Shown here: positions 10,406 to 20,297 of the stretch, in pieces
Layout of the letters: each line of letters begins with the position of its first letter
How positions within the stretch are numbered: the stretch's first letter is position 1
NCBI RefSeq assembly: GCF_019565505.1
Contig: NZ_CP067378.1
Coordinates: forward strand, 744,001 to 808,000
Direction: 5' to 3'
Length of the DNA: 64,000 bases
From: Flavobacterium davisii
GTDB lineage: Bacteria > Bacteroidota > Bacteroidia > Flavobacteriales > Flavobacteriaceae
Made by a program: the position numbers and the translations under genes
The notes under the pieces: generated by a model
The model's database searches: none
The model's input: only the letters and a program-made list of their open reading frames with translations
What the model was told of the DNA's origin: nothing

Positions 10406-11283
10406 TTAATACGTTAAAGATTTAACTTCTCTTATTTTTCGGATTGTAGAAACAGCCATCGGTTTTCTAAATTGTTTCTTCTTTTTATAATTTATAAAAA
10501 TATGTTTTAATGCTTTACAATAAAGCTTAAAAAACATCACGTCATGTAGTGCATATTTTTTAAAATTATGAAATAATAACTTTAAAATAGGTACGATGGG
10601 TTGCGGATAATAGTTTAAAAAAATAAAGAAAGAGTTTTGCAACTGTTTTTGAAAACGATAATAATTTTTTCCTTGTTTTTTTCTCTTAATGAAATCTACC
10701 CGATGATTTACTATGATTTGATTGGTATACCATATTTCATAGCCTAAATTTAATACTTCTAAGGATAGACAGGTTTCTTCTCCATAAATATCGACCCATA
10801 CAGGAAATCCTTTCGTTTTTTCATAAACTGTTTTTTTTATAGCAAATCCGCATCCTATAAATTCATTTGTTTCATACATTTGAACAGGTTCTTGATAAGA
10901 ATCTAGGGCAACTTGATCTGTTTTAAAAATCCCTTTTATTTCCTTAAATGCCAATATTCCAATAACTGAAGTTGCAAACAAAGTTCGTATTTGTTCCTTG
11001 TAATTTGTTGAAATTAAATGAGCATCATCGTCTAATCCAATTAGATATTTCCCCATAGCATGGGGGTATAAAAAAGCTCTAGCGGGTGAGGCGGATATTC
11101 GTTTTTTACCAGAGTACCACTTTACCCATTCGAATTCTTTTTTAAGATTTCTGTTTCAGGACAAGCGTCAATATAAACTAAAACTTCTTCAATTTTCAAA
11201 TCAATAGTTTGTTTTAAAACTGATAACGTTTTGTTTAAATCATCTGTTCGATTATGTGTTACTATGAGGTACGAGAACTCCAT
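10406..11283 (-). CDS. Glycosyltransferase family 2
   Basis: About 292 residues in two frames joined by one missing base in the T6 run at 11138-11143. The start MEFSYLIVTHNRTDDLNKT is the GT2 signature; VLVYIDACPE and then YLIGLDDDAHL supply the GT-A DxD-type acidic cluster; FIGCGFAIKK and DIYGEETCLSLEVLNLGYEI match the later GT2 acceptor region with the ED/EE motif. The ATG at 11283 lies 22 bp inside the end of the upstream GT4 gene. It probably adds a sugar to the lipid-linked repeat or chain; donor unknown. Residues after 215 are basic and hydrophobic, consistent with membrane association. Confidence 0.8.
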
Positions 11284-12429
11284 TCATTCGATATTTGAAG
11301 ATACAAATCTACTATTTTTGATTGAAGAAAAGCTCTATCATAACGGCAATTAGCATTAATTATATTTACTTCTTGGGCATTTTTACGCAACTGAAGATCT
11401 TGTAGTGCTTTTAAAATTAAATTAGCTATTTCTTCCTCATTCTCTGGATCTTGAATTAAAAATCCATTTTGTCCATTTTGAATTACTTCTTCTGTTGCGC
11501 CACCGGGGTTAGACTGAATAGGAAAAGCTCCCATCCCCATTGCTTCTAAGAGAGCATTAGGCATTCCATCAGATAAACTATTGGCTAAATGTAGTGCACT
11601 TTTACCCATAAAATCTAACAAAACGGCATTAGGTATGTATTTTTTTCTAGCGAAAATTTGTACTTTTTCTTGATTAAATAAAGGTTTTGAGTGTAAATAA
11701 TCTACAACAACGGCATCTGCACTATATACTAACAAATCATATTTTTTGAATAGAGTTGGAATATATTTTTCAATAGCTTTCAATATAACTAGAGCTTTCC
11801 CTACTCCATCTTGGTAACCTTTGATCATTATAGTTGTTCGAGTTTCAACAGCCAAGATTGATTCTTTAGGATAATCAATTCCTCCATTACCCGGATAAAC
11901 ACCTAAAAAATTGGATTTAAAGCCTAGTTGTAATGCTTTTTCATAATCTCTACCACAATCTGTGATTAAATAATCTACTCGATTTAAGAATTGCTGTACA
12001 AAAGAAGTCTCAAGCCCTAGACGTTCATACTGAAATAAATCACTACCCCATGAGGAATACACTAAAGGAATGGTATTATTTTTTTTTAATACGGAAAAGA
12101 TAGGGTACCCTGCTAATTGCATTTCAAATATATGAATAATATCTGGTTGTATTTGATTGATTAGTTGTGAAAAAACAGTAATTACAGATCGCTCATTATT
12201 TTTTTGAATAGTGGAATAAAAACTTGGTAAATATTTTTTAATTTTTTGTCGAAATGGATAGTTCCATTTGATTTTCCAACCTTGGATATTGTTTTACCCA
12301 ACTAATTTTATCTGCAAATCCTGCACCATCTGTAATATCAAACCAGTGTACTTGGTATCCACTGTTTTTTAACTGGTTTGCCCATTGAAAAAAATGATGG
12401 TTGGGTATGGAAACTAGTAGGATTTTCAT
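11262..12429 (-). CDS. Glycosyltransferase family 4
   Basis: About 388 residues. The start MKILLVSIPNHHFFQWANQL is a GT-B N-terminal domain; the C-terminal half has VYPGNGGIDYP, IMIKGYQDGVGKALVIL, then HLANSLSDGMPNALLEAMGMG, the donor-binding EX7E-type region, and NPGGATEEVI. One extra base near 12292 (GTAAAAC) throws the frame between residues about 50 and 60; removing it gives WVNNIQGWKIKWNYPF. Stop and start are shared with neighbours (TAAATG with the 12430-14244 gene; 22-bp overlap downstream). Typical GT4 transfer in glycan assembly is inferred. Confidence 0.8.
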
Positions 12430-14244
12430 TTAATTGAAAAGTAATTTATATGTTTCATTAAATTGTTCAATCGAAAAATGCTCAGCTGCATAGTGTCTAC
12501 AATTAGCGCTTAATTCGGCTATTAATTCAGGATGTTCAAGTAAGTGGGACAAATGAGCTACTAGGGTATTTATAATTTTTTCTTCTTCTAATTCTTCTAT
12601 TAAATATCCTGTAACACCCTCTATAACATGAATTTTTATACCCCCTACATTTGTAGTAATAGGAATACAGCCAAAACTCATCCCTTCCATAAAAACCATT
12701 GGAAAACCTTCATAAACAGATGTTAAAACCAAAAAAGAGGTAGATAAATATAATGTTTTTAATACTTCAAAATCACGAATATCTCCTAAAGGTTCAACTC
12801 CATAAGACAAAACCAAATCTTTTTTTAGACTAACACCACTACCTGCCATATAAAATATAGTTTCAGGATATTTTTGTTTAACAAGTTGAGAGGCTTTCAA
12901 AAAAAGTTCGGGTCGTTTTTCGTCAGACCATCTACCAATAAAACCAACTCGTATTTTATTTATAGACTTTACTGCAACTTCAGATGGAATAGCAACGCCA
13001 TTAGAAATAACCTGAATATGGGAAGTACAAGAGGATATTCCAGCTCTCAAATAATAATTCGTAATAACAGTTTTAGCAACCTCATTAATTACAACTCTTG
13101 TGGTAATAGAACGAGCACTATCAATAATCATTTTTTCTCGATAATCATCTTTACTAAAAGCATGAAATAAATCAAACTTTTTGATATTGGAACTTATAAA
13201 TGGCAAGACTTCATAGTAATAATCCGAATTGGAACCAAAAACTTTTGTAATGCTTTTACTTGAATTTATTTTATTTGCAATACATGAAGTTAATAACCGT
13301 ATTAACCTAGTATTTTTTTTATTTAGTATATCATTAAGTTCTAAACAACAAGCAAATTGGGTAAAAGAAGGAAGCATATTAGAAGTTGCTGAAGCCTTGG
13401 TAAAAAAAACAATACATTTCTTAGGATATATTGCCTCTAATATAGCCGCATGTACTCTTTCAGCACCACCAGTATGATAATACGGAAAAAAGAAAATAAC
13501 TTCAACATCAGGTAAGACTCGAATCAATTTAAAGTTAAATGATAATAAATGGTAATAACCTATAAAAAGTTTTACTATTTTTTTTATTTTAACCATTCTT
13601 TTTATTGCTTTACAACAAACCATAGTATCTCCTTCTAATAAGATTACTTCTTCTACTTCTAATGAGGTATACTTCTGAATAACATTTTTTAGTGTAAATG
13701 GGCTAAACCAATAATTATGATCAGGGTGTACTATCTCTATAAAAGAATCCTCTTCATAATGATTACGATGTATATGACGTTTAGAAAAACAATTTGGTGC
13801 GGTAATATAAAACGTTTGAGCGTTTACACTTTCTATTCCTTCTAAAAAAGTTCGAACATTATCCACATGCTCAATAGTTTCTGGGACTATACATATATCG
13901 TAACGATTCTCTTTTAAATCGTTAAAATTTGAAAAATAAGGTTGATCTACGTAAGCTTTTAAATGCTCAATACCATCTACATCTACATCAAAACCGTGAA
14001 TGGATCGAGTTACTTTTGACAGAAAAATATGTAAATTATAGTCCGGTTTAAAAATGGGCCAATCATTACATCCAAAATGAATTATATCTTTTCCATCACA
14101 TATTTGCTTAAAAAATTCAAATCGGTTTTTTATACTCTTTTTATCAACATACTGTACCCAAAAACTATCAATTTTTTGATACATAGGTAATTCTTTAACA
14201 AAGATTTTTTTGTATAGTTTTTTTAATTCGTTAATCATAATCAT
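12430..14244 (-). CDS. Methyltransferase-glycosyltransferase (GT4) fusion protein
   Basis: An uninterrupted 604-residue protein with two parts. Residues about 30-215 resemble a class I SAM-dependent methyltransferase: DIIHFGCNDWPIF as motif I, GFDVDVDGIEHLKAYV as the acidic motif, YDICIVPETIEHVDN as the post-motif. Residues about 235-604 are a GT4 domain: VIFFFPYYHTGGAERVHAAI, RVGFIGRWSDEKRPEL, FLVLTSVYEGFPMVFMEGMS (EX7E) and TTNVGGIKIHV. Such fusions let one protein methylate and extend a chain, for instance to cap it. Which sugar is modified is unknown. The start MIMINELKK overlaps the upstream gene end by 14 bp. Confidence 0.8.
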   Translation of the reverse strand: MIMINELKKLYKKIFVKELPMYQKIDSFWVQYVDKKSIKNRFEFFKQICDGKDIIHFGCNDWPIFKPDYNLHIFLSKVTRSIHGFDVDVDGIEHLKAYVDQPYFSNFNDLKENRYDICIVPETIEHVDNVRTFLEGIESVNAQTFYITAPNCFSKRHIHRNHYEEDSFIEIVHPDHNYWFSPFTLKNVIQKYTSLEVEEVILLEGDTMVCCKAIKRMVKIKKIVKLFIGYYHLLSFNFKLIRVLPDVEVIFFFPYYHTGGAERVHAAILEAIYPKKCIVFFTKASATSNMLPSFTQFACCLELNDILNKKNTRLIRLLTSCIANKINSSKSITKVFGSNSDYYYEVLPFISSNIKKFDLFHAFSKDDYREKMIIDSARSITTRVVINEVAKTVITNYYLRAGISSCTSHIQVISNGVAIPSEVAVKSINKIRVGFIGRWSDEKRPELFLKASQLVKQKYPETIFYMAGSGVSLKKDLVLSYGVEPLGDIRDFEVLKTLYLSTSFLVLTSVYEGFPMVFMEGMSFGCIPITTNVGGIKIHVIEGVTGYLIEELEEEKIINTLVAHLSHLLEHPELIAELSANCRHYAAEHFSIEQFNETYKLLFN

Positions 14245-15280
14245 TTCCCATAAAATTAAGTATTTGTTCTTGAGTTAATCCTTTTTTTTGAAAAGCATAT
14301 CGAGTAAATATTGTTTTTTTTAAAATTCGTTTAAATAGAATTTGTTTAACATAAAAAGCTACTTTATTTCTTTTGAGTAATGGTAGATGAGTATAGGAAC
14401 GATAAATAGGAACTTCTTCATATAAAGCATTAAAACGCTCTTGCATCCGGGGTTCAAATATATTACCTAAATGAAAGGCAAAATTATCATCTGTAGACAA
14501 ACGATATCCGTCATTTTTTAAAACGGGTAAGTCTGTATATTTATATTCACTATCGCCCAAGATTTTGTAAATACTGTTTTCTTTGGGCAAATTTTCAAAT
14601 ACTTCTCTTTTGTAGGTAGCGCAAAAATGAGGGCAACCTACTACCGCTTTTATTCCATTTGTTGCCTGTAATTTTAAAATAGTGTCTTTCCATGTGGGTT
14701 CTAGCCATAACCATCCTAAACTTTTAGCAAACATTTCTAATTCTTCTTCATTAGTCACAGGTTCGAATTGTAATTTTGAATTAAAGAAATAATCAAACCA
14801 AATATTATGGGTAAGTTCAAAATGCTTTCTAAAAACAGGAACTGGACTTACTGCTCCTGCTTTTGGGAAGGATTCAAAAATTTGTAAAACCTTGTCTTCC
14901 CAACCGTTTTTGAATAGAACATCAGCATCTGTAATAGTTATTAAACGTTCTTCTGCAGTACGCAGTGATTTTAAAATACTATTCACTTTGCCTATTCCTT
15001 CACGTTCAATAATCAATTCATCTATATAACCTTTAGAATATAGGATGTTCAAACGTTGATTAATCGTTACTGAGCTTCCATTACTGACTACTGAAATTTT
15101 TAACGGTGAATGTGTTGTTTTACGAACGGAATATAAACAAAGTTCAAAAATGCGATATGTATCTTTGTAATAGTCCTCTTCATTTGGAATATGTAAAGGA
15201 ATTATGACACGATGATCACAAACAGTTCGTTCTACTAGTTTTCCTATTTTTGTGGGATTATTTCCTAAACGCATACTCAT
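14231..15280 (-). CDS. Glycosyltransferase, GT-A fold (GT2-like)
   Basis: 349 residues, intact. HRVIIPLHIPNEEDYYKDTYRIFE opens a GT-A type domain, KISVVSNGSS corresponds to the donor loop, and LITITDADVLFKNGWEDKV carries the DAD metal-binding motif. HFCATYKREVF and the later SEYKYTDLP segment are acceptor-side. It differs from ordinary GT2 at the N-terminus, so I call it GT2-like only. It overlaps both neighbours (23 bp with the epimerase, 14 bp with the fusion gene), placing it firmly in the operon. No frame damage. Donor and product unknown. Confidence 0.7.
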   Translation of the reverse strand: MSMRLGNNPTKIGKLVERTVCDHRVIIPLHIPNEEDYYKDTYRIFELCLYSVRKTTHSPLKISVVSNGSSVTINQRLNILYSKGYIDELIIEREGIGKVNSILKSLRTAEERLITITDADVLFKNGWEDKVLQIFESFPKAGAVSPVPVFRKHFELTHNIWFDYFFNSKLQFEPVTNEEELEMFAKSLGWLWLEPTWKDTILKLQATNGIKAVVGCPHFCATYKREVFENLPKENSIYKILGDSEYKYTDLPVLKNDGYRLSTDDNFAFHLGNIFEPRMQERFNALYEEVPIYRSYTHLPLLKRNKVAFYVKQILFKRILKKTIFTRYAFQKKGLTQEQILNFMGNDYD

Positions 15281-16205
15281 TAGATTTTTTATAAAAGGCT
15301 ATTAATTTAGCCACTCCTTCTTCTAGGGTGATTAAATCTTTATTTAATATAGATAGCATCTTTGAATTATCTGGACATCTTCTGGCCATATCGCCTTCAG
15401 GTAACGCGGGTAAAAACACTATTTCGCTAGAAGATTGAGTATATTGAATAATTTCTTGTGCTAATGATAGGATTGTTTGTTCTTTATGACTTCCAATATT
15501 AATTACATCGTTCAGACAAAGACCTTGATTTAATATTTTTACACATGTTTCTATATTGTCTTCTACATAACAAAAAGAACGGGTTTGCATACCATCGCCA
15601 TAGATGTAAATGGTTTCATTTTTTAATGCTGCTTTCAAAAAACGAGCAACTACAAAATCTTCGCTCTGATTGGGGCCATAAGTATTAAAAAATCTAAAAA
15701 TGGTATAATTTAAACCATATTCTTGTTGATATGATTTAAAAAATGCTTCTCCTACATTTTTCACTATCGCATAAGGTAATCTTGAATTCAACGGTGTTGT
15801 CTTTTCATTTTGGGGAATTTCAATAGGCTCTCCATATACCTCTGAAGAACTTGAAAAAAACACACGCTCAACTCCTGAGTTTTTAGACAAACTCAAAATA
15901 TTTTTAATTCCTTCTATGTCATCTAAAACGGAAATGGGATTTGCTAATGTTCTCTTTACGCCTACTACAGCTGCATAATGAAAGACATAATTAAAATTGT
16001 AGCGTCCGAAAATGGGTACAATATCGTTATAAACATTACAATTTGCTTTTATAAATTTTATATTGTCTTTTTTCGGAATTTTGTTTAAAGATCCTGTTGA
16101 CAAGTTATCTACAACAACTATATAATTTGAACTGTCTTCTGCAAGCTTGTCTACTAAAGCACTTGCAACATTTCCTGCTCCTCCGGTAACTAATATAATT
16201 GACAT
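15258..16205 (-). CDS. NAD-dependent sugar epimerase/dehydratase (GalE-like SDR)
   Basis: 315 residues, intact, extended short-chain dehydrogenase fold. NAD-binding VTGGAGNVASALVDKL lies at the start, followed by VVDNLSTGS, FHYAAVVGVKR, SSSEVYGE and the catalytic LPYAIVKN (Tyr-x3-Lys); FRFFNTYGPNQ and SFCYVEDN complete the family pattern. It could be a UDP-hexose 4-epimerase, or a dehydratase/reductase making a deoxy-sugar. The glycine motif GGAGNVAS departs slightly from the usual GGAGFIGS. Position in front of a run of glycosyltransferases suggests that it supplies one donor for them. Confidence 0.8.
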   Translation of the reverse strand: MSIILVTGGAGNVASALVDKLAEDSSNYIVVVDNLSTGSLNKIPKKDNIKFIKANCNVYNDIVPIFGRYNFNYVFHYAAVVGVKRTLANPISVLDDIEGIKNILSLSKNSGVERVFFSSSSEVYGEPIEIPQNEKTTPLNSRLPYAIVKNVGEAFFKSYQQEYGLNYTIFRFFNTYGPNQSEDFVVARFLKAALKNETIYIYGDGMQTRSFCYVEDNIETCVKILNQGLCLNDVINIGSHKEQTILSLAQEIIQYTQSSSEIVFLPALPEGDMARRCPDNSKMLSILNKDLITLEEGVAKLIAFYKKSNEYAFRK

Positions 16206-16322
16206 GAATATTTTTTTTATAATTATTTTAAATGGTTAACTTTCAAAAACTATAAGAATAGAATTAAAACTAATTTATCTATAAGGCTTATATTCATTTA
16301 TAAAGAGTCATATATCCTTAAT

Positions 16323-17429
16323 TTATTCATTTATTTTTTGTAATTGTTTCACTATTCTACAGGCCGTAGCTCCATCTCCATATGGATTTATTGAGGAGGA
16401 AAATTTTTGAAAAGTATCTAATATTTTAGTAGCTTGTTCTATTATTAAATCTGTATTTGTTCCTACTAAAAATGACATCCCCGCTGCCACCCCTTCTACT
16501 CGTTCTGTAAAAGTTCTTGTAACAAGAATAGGTTTTCCTAATGTTAGTGCTTCTTCTTGAACTCCTCCTGAATCTGATATTATCATAAATGATTGTTCCA
16601 TCAACCAAATAAATAAAGGATATTCCGCAGGCTTTATTAATAAAATATTAGGCTGGTTTCCTAACATAGAAGTAACGGGTTCCAAAACATTAGGGTTTAA
16701 ATGAACGGAATAAACAATTTGTACATCAGATCTTTGAGCCAGTACTAACAATGCTTGGCAAATCTGAACTAATCCTTCTCCAAAATTTTCCCTTCTATGT
16801 CCAGTAACCAACAATATTTTTTTAGTTAAATCTAGTTGTTTTTTTAATTCAAATATGGCTTCATTTTCGTAGCCTATCTTAATTTTATTCACCGCCCATT
16901 TTAATGCGTCGATTATAGAATTACCTACCTCAAAAACATTTTCTTGATGAACCATTTCTAAATGTAAATTAGAAACTGATTGTGGTGTTGGAGCAAAATG
17001 ATAATCAGCTAACTTAGCTGTTATTTGTCTATTTAATTCCTCTGGAAATGGAGAATATTTATGATATGTTCTTAAACCTGCTTCTACATGTCCAATTTTT
17101 ATCTGTCTATTGAAAGCAGCTAATGCTACCATGGTTGAAGTAGTTGTATCTCCATGGACTAACACCATATTAGGGGCTTCCTTTTCTAAAACAGGATCAA
17201 TATATTGCAATATGTTAGCACATAATTGGTTTAAACTTTGATTGGGTACCATTAGATTCAAATCATAGTCTGGAATAATTTCAAAAAAATCTAAGACCTG
17301 ATCTAACATTTGTCTGTGTTGTGCTGTAACACAAACTTTTACTTCAAATGCTTTTTCTTTTAATTTATGATACAATGGTGCCATTTTTATAGCTTCTGGT
17401 CTAGTTCCGAAACAAAGTAAAATTTTCAT
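16323..17429 (-). CDS. wecB: UDP-N-acetylglucosamine 2-epimerase, non-hydrolysing
   Basis: Interconverts UDP-GlcNAc and UDP-ManNAc. 368 residues from MKILLCFGTRPEAIKMAPL; I chose this ATG over one six codons upstream because it begins exactly at the conserved strand. Further signatures: VLVHGDTTTS, IGHVEAGLRT, FPEELNRQIT, LVTGHRRENFGEG, IISDSGGVQEEA and NPYGDG. These mark the WecB class rather than the hydrolysing NeuC. The UDP-ManNAc may be oxidised to ManNAcA or used directly as donor. Intact frame; upstream lies a 600-bp non-coding stretch, so its promoter is probably there. Confidence 0.9.
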   Translation of the reverse strand: MKILLCFGTRPEAIKMAPLYHKLKEKAFEVKVCVTAQHRQMLDQVLDFFEIIPDYDLNLMVPNQSLNQLCANILQYIDPVLEKEAPNMVLVHGDTTTSTMVALAAFNRQIKIGHVEAGLRTYHKYSPFPEELNRQITAKLADYHFAPTPQSVSNLHLEMVHQENVFEVGNSIIDALKWAVNKIKIGYENEAIFELKKQLDLTKKILLVTGHRRENFGEGLVQICQALLVLAQRSDVQIVYSVHLNPNVLEPVTSMLGNQPNILLIKPAEYPLFIWLMEQSFMIISDSGGVQEEALTLGKPILVTRTFTERVEGVAAGMSFLVGTNTDLIIEQATKILDTFQKFSSSINPYGDGATACRIVKQLQKINE

Positions 17430-17447
17430 CAACCCTTTTTTATACAC

Positions 17448-18063
17448 TACAAGTATACTTATATTTTATTAAATCCATTAATCAAATCTAACTTTTCTAT
17501 TTCTATTATTATTTTCATCAATAAAATCTAATAAATCTTTCTACTAGATAATGAAATACAATGAAAAGTAAACTACAAGTAAAAATTGAACCAAAAAACT
17601 TATGTCTTCATTAACATTTTTAAATAGATGTGAATATTAAAAAAATCTATAATTCATCTTTTAAATAAAAAAAAAAGCTAGCTCAGTATCCCAAAAAACG
17701 ACAACTACTTCATTTTCAAAAACATTACTAACGAACTCTTTAAAAAAAGCATAAAAGATCCATTAAAAATAGTCTATAATTAGATTATTAAAAATCAATA
17801 ATTTTCCTATAATCCAAATTTGAATCATCAAGACACTGTAAAAAATCATCTTAATATTTTTTTTTACAAATAAGGTTATTGATAGATCTAATAAATAGGC
17901 TAAATGAATTCTTTTAAAAGTCTAAAAAAAAACAAAACTGTATAAAGCATAAAAGCATATACGACTACATTAGCATTTTCAAAAATGAAATCTAAGATAC
18001 AAACTCATTTTTCAATCAAAATAATAAATAGCTATTGCAAATGTGGTCATAAACCTCGAAAAG
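17448..18063. other. AT-rich non-coding gap, about 600 bp
   Basis: Between wecB and the ANP1-like glycosyltransferase gene. Very AT-rich with many short A/T runs; no frame longer than a few dozen codons with coding character, no tRNA-like or repeat structure. A box TATACTTG just upstream of wecB resembles the TAnnTTTG promoter with one mismatch. I see nothing else in it. Confidence 0.5.
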
Positions 18064-18948
18064 TTAATTCTTGTATTTTATCCATTTTTTTATACGAGTT
18101 TTAATCTTAGCAATTAATGGTTTTTTATAAGCATTTGCTTTATACCAAGTTTCTATTTTTTGAATCCAGTTATCATTTAACCAATCTTGTAGATAGACTA
18201 AAGAATAACCAGAATCTATAAACTGTTTGGCTTGAAAAACTAATCTGGGGCTATAAATATGAAATGCTGGAGATTCTGTATTAATAAAAATATCAAAATC
18301 CATTACAGCTGCACGAGTACAAAAATGTTTATCTTCACCTAACCAAGTCATGTTTTTTATGCTTTGAAATCGAACACCTGAAGATAAAATTTTACGAGTT
18401 AATAAAGTACAAGCTCCTGTAAACCCTACTTCGTAGGTGCCCGGTATTCTATAACTCATCATTCTATCTAATGGATTACCATCTTTATCCCAACAATTGG
18501 GCATATAAGAGGCTGCGTACGAAAAATGTGTCCAAAATATCTCTGCTATAAAATCTTTCTTAGCATGAAATAAATGGTTTATCGTTTGTGGATGCAAAAC
18601 TAAATCAGCATCTACAAAAAATAAAAAATCATAATCCTCTCTTAAAAAGTATTGGATAGCTCTGTCTTTTATCAGAGTAATTCTATTATATAAATCTAAT
18701 TCCCATCTTTCCTTTCGTTCTTCTATATCGGGTTCTATTTCAAAAATAGTGTTCAACAATAAAGCGTTGTCTTGTTGAGAAACAAATTCTTGTAACAAAA
18801 CACTACTTTTTGGATCTAAATTATCATCAAAAAAAGAATATGTAAAATTAAATTCCGCAACATCTAAATCTAATAAAGAACGGAGATGTAATGCTACTAT
18901 TTCATGTGATTTTCTAACTGGAGAAAAAAGCAATATTTTTTTTTTCAT
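18064..18948 (-). CDS. Glycosyltransferase with DxD (ANP1-like GT-A)
   Basis: 294 residues from MKKKILLFSPVRKSHEIV. I prefer this ATG to an upstream TTG because it starts at the first beta strand. YDFLFFVDADLVLHPQTI contains the GT-A metal-binding DAD motif, and GFTGACTLLTRKIL plus MTWLGEDKHFCTRAAVM form the acceptor-side and ED motifs, resembling Anp1-type and GT2 enzymes. The C-terminus is basic. It lies directly downstream of the ABC exporter ATPase (ATG 9 bp inside its end), so it probably acts on the ABC-exported polymer. Donor unknown. Confidence 0.72.
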   Translation of the reverse strand: MKKKILLFSPVRKSHEIVALHLRSLLDLDVAEFNFTYSFFDDNLDPKSSVLLQEFVSQQDNALLLNTIFEIEPDIEERKERWELDLYNRITLIKDRAIQYFLREDYDFLFFVDADLVLHPQTINHLFHAKKDFIAEIFWTHFSYAASYMPNCWDKDGNPLDRMMSYRIPGTYEVGFTGACTLLTRKILSSGVRFQSIKNMTWLGEDKHFCTRAAVMDFDIFINTESPAFHIYSPRLVFQAKQFIDSGYSLVYLQDWLNDNWIQKIETWYKANAYKKPLIAKIKTRIKKWIKYKN

Positions 18949-18956
18949 GCTTCTAA

Positions 18957-20243
18957 CTATATTTTTTGAATAGTCCAACGTTGAGGTAATATATGTAATC
19001 CATGAAGTCTTGGCTTGAATTCTTGCTTAATCTTATAGGCTTCACTTTTAATTACTTCAAAATATAATAATTTATCAAAAATAGTATACTTCGATTCAGC
19101 AATTGCATCCATCACAATTACAGAAACAAAATATTTACTTGGAACATAATTAATATCTGAAAAGTCACAGGTAATCTGAAAACAACCATCTTCATTTAAA
19201 ACAACTTCTTCTGCCATAAGATAAGTAGAACCAGTAGTTAAAATCTTGTCTTCATAATTATATAATTTATATTCTACTATTAATGAACCTCTAAATCCAA
19301 ACGTTTCTAAATGAGTAACTATTTTAAATCCTGTATTAAAATCTACTAAATCTATATTTTCAAATACAGAATTAGATATATAAGCATTTTTAAGTATCAA
19401 ACGTTTATCAAAAGTAAGTAGTGGAAAGTTAATTTTTGAATCAAAGCTTACTTTTAAATATTCTGAAATGATTGTATCAGTATCACCAATCATTTTAACA
19501 GTTCCTTGTTCTAATAAAATTACTTTTTTACATAATTTTTTTATCGCAGACATATCATGACTTACAAACAAAACAGTTCTTCCTTGTCCTTGAGCTATAT
19601 CTTGCATTTTACCGATGGCTTTTTGCTGAAATTCTGCATCTCCTACAGCTAAAACTTCATCAACTACCAATATTTCAGGTTCTAAGAAAGCGGCTACAGC
19701 AAAAGCTAATCGAACGGTCATTCCACTACTATAGCGCTTGGTTGGTGTATCAATATAACGCTCACACCCACTAAAAGCAATAATTTCATCTAACTTAGAG
19801 GTAATTTCTGCTTTGGTCATTCCTAAAATAGCACCGTTCAAATAAATATTTTCACGACCTGTGAGTTCTGGATTAAATCCCGTTCCTACTTCCAACAAAG
19901 AAGCAATTCTTCCTCTTGACTTTATTACTCCTGTAGATGGAGCTGTTACTTTGGATAATATTTTCAAAAGAGTTGATTTCCCTGCTCCATTTTTACCTAT
20001 AATACCTAACACCTCCCCTTTCTGTACTTCAAAATTTATATCCTTCAAAGCCCAAACATAATCACTGGTTCCTTTAGACTTTCGATCATTGGTTTCCCCC
20101 ACTTTTAAATAAGGGTCTTCTTTACCACGAATTTTATACCACCAACGATTCAAATCATGACTAATCGTACCTGTCCCAACAGTCCCTAATCGATATTGTT
20201 TTGACAAATTCTCTATTTTTAATATTACGTTATGTGAACCCAT
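18957..20243 (-). CDS. wzt: Polysaccharide ABC exporter ATPase with Wzt-type C-terminal domain
   Basis: 428 residues. ATPase domain about 6-250: Walker A GKNGAGKS (83-90), signature YSSGM (171-175), Walker B ILVVDE (191-196), then LFVSHDMSAIKKL. The short linker before Walker A (DLNRWWYKIRGKED) is typical of TagH/Wzt/KpsT-like exporters. Residues about 270-428 form a beta-rich extension like the Wzt C-terminal carbohydrate-binding domain, which reads the capped end of the polymer. Together with the permease gene 55 bp upstream it moves completed glycan across the inner membrane. Because a Wzt C-domain recognises a terminal cap, a capping enzyme such as the methyltransferase fusion at 12430-14244 would fit. 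Confidence 0.88.
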   Translation of the reverse strand: MGSHNVILKIENLSKQYRLGTVGTGTISHDLNRWWYKIRGKEDPYLKVGETNDRKSKGTSDYVWALKDINFEVQKGEVLGIIGKNGAGKSTLLKILSKVTAPSTGVIKSRGRIASLLEVGTGFNPELTGRENIYLNGAILGMTKAEITSKLDEIIAFSGCERYIDTPTKRYSSGMTVRLAFAVAAFLEPEILVVDEVLAVGDAEFQQKAIGKMQDIAQGQGRTVLFVSHDMSAIKKLCKKVILLEQGTVKMIGDTDTIISEYLKVSFDSKINFPLLTFDKRLILKNAYISNSVFENIDLVDFNTGFKIVTHLETFGFRGSLIVEYKLYNYEDKILTTGSTYLMAEEVVLNEDGCFQITCDFSDINYVPSKYFVSVIVMDAIAESKYTIFDKLLYFEVIKSEAYKIKQEFKPRLHGLHILPQRWTIQKI

Positions 20244-20297
20244 GGATTAAAATAATTTATGAGTGAAAATCTTCTAATTATAAACAAAATTTATGAT

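Noticed and set aside
16323..17429. Hydrolysing UDP-GlcNAc 2-epimerase (NeuC) for the sialic-acid genes
   Set aside because: Motifs GTRPEAIK, HVEAGLRT, SGGVQEEA and NPYGDG fit the non-hydrolysing WecB class better.
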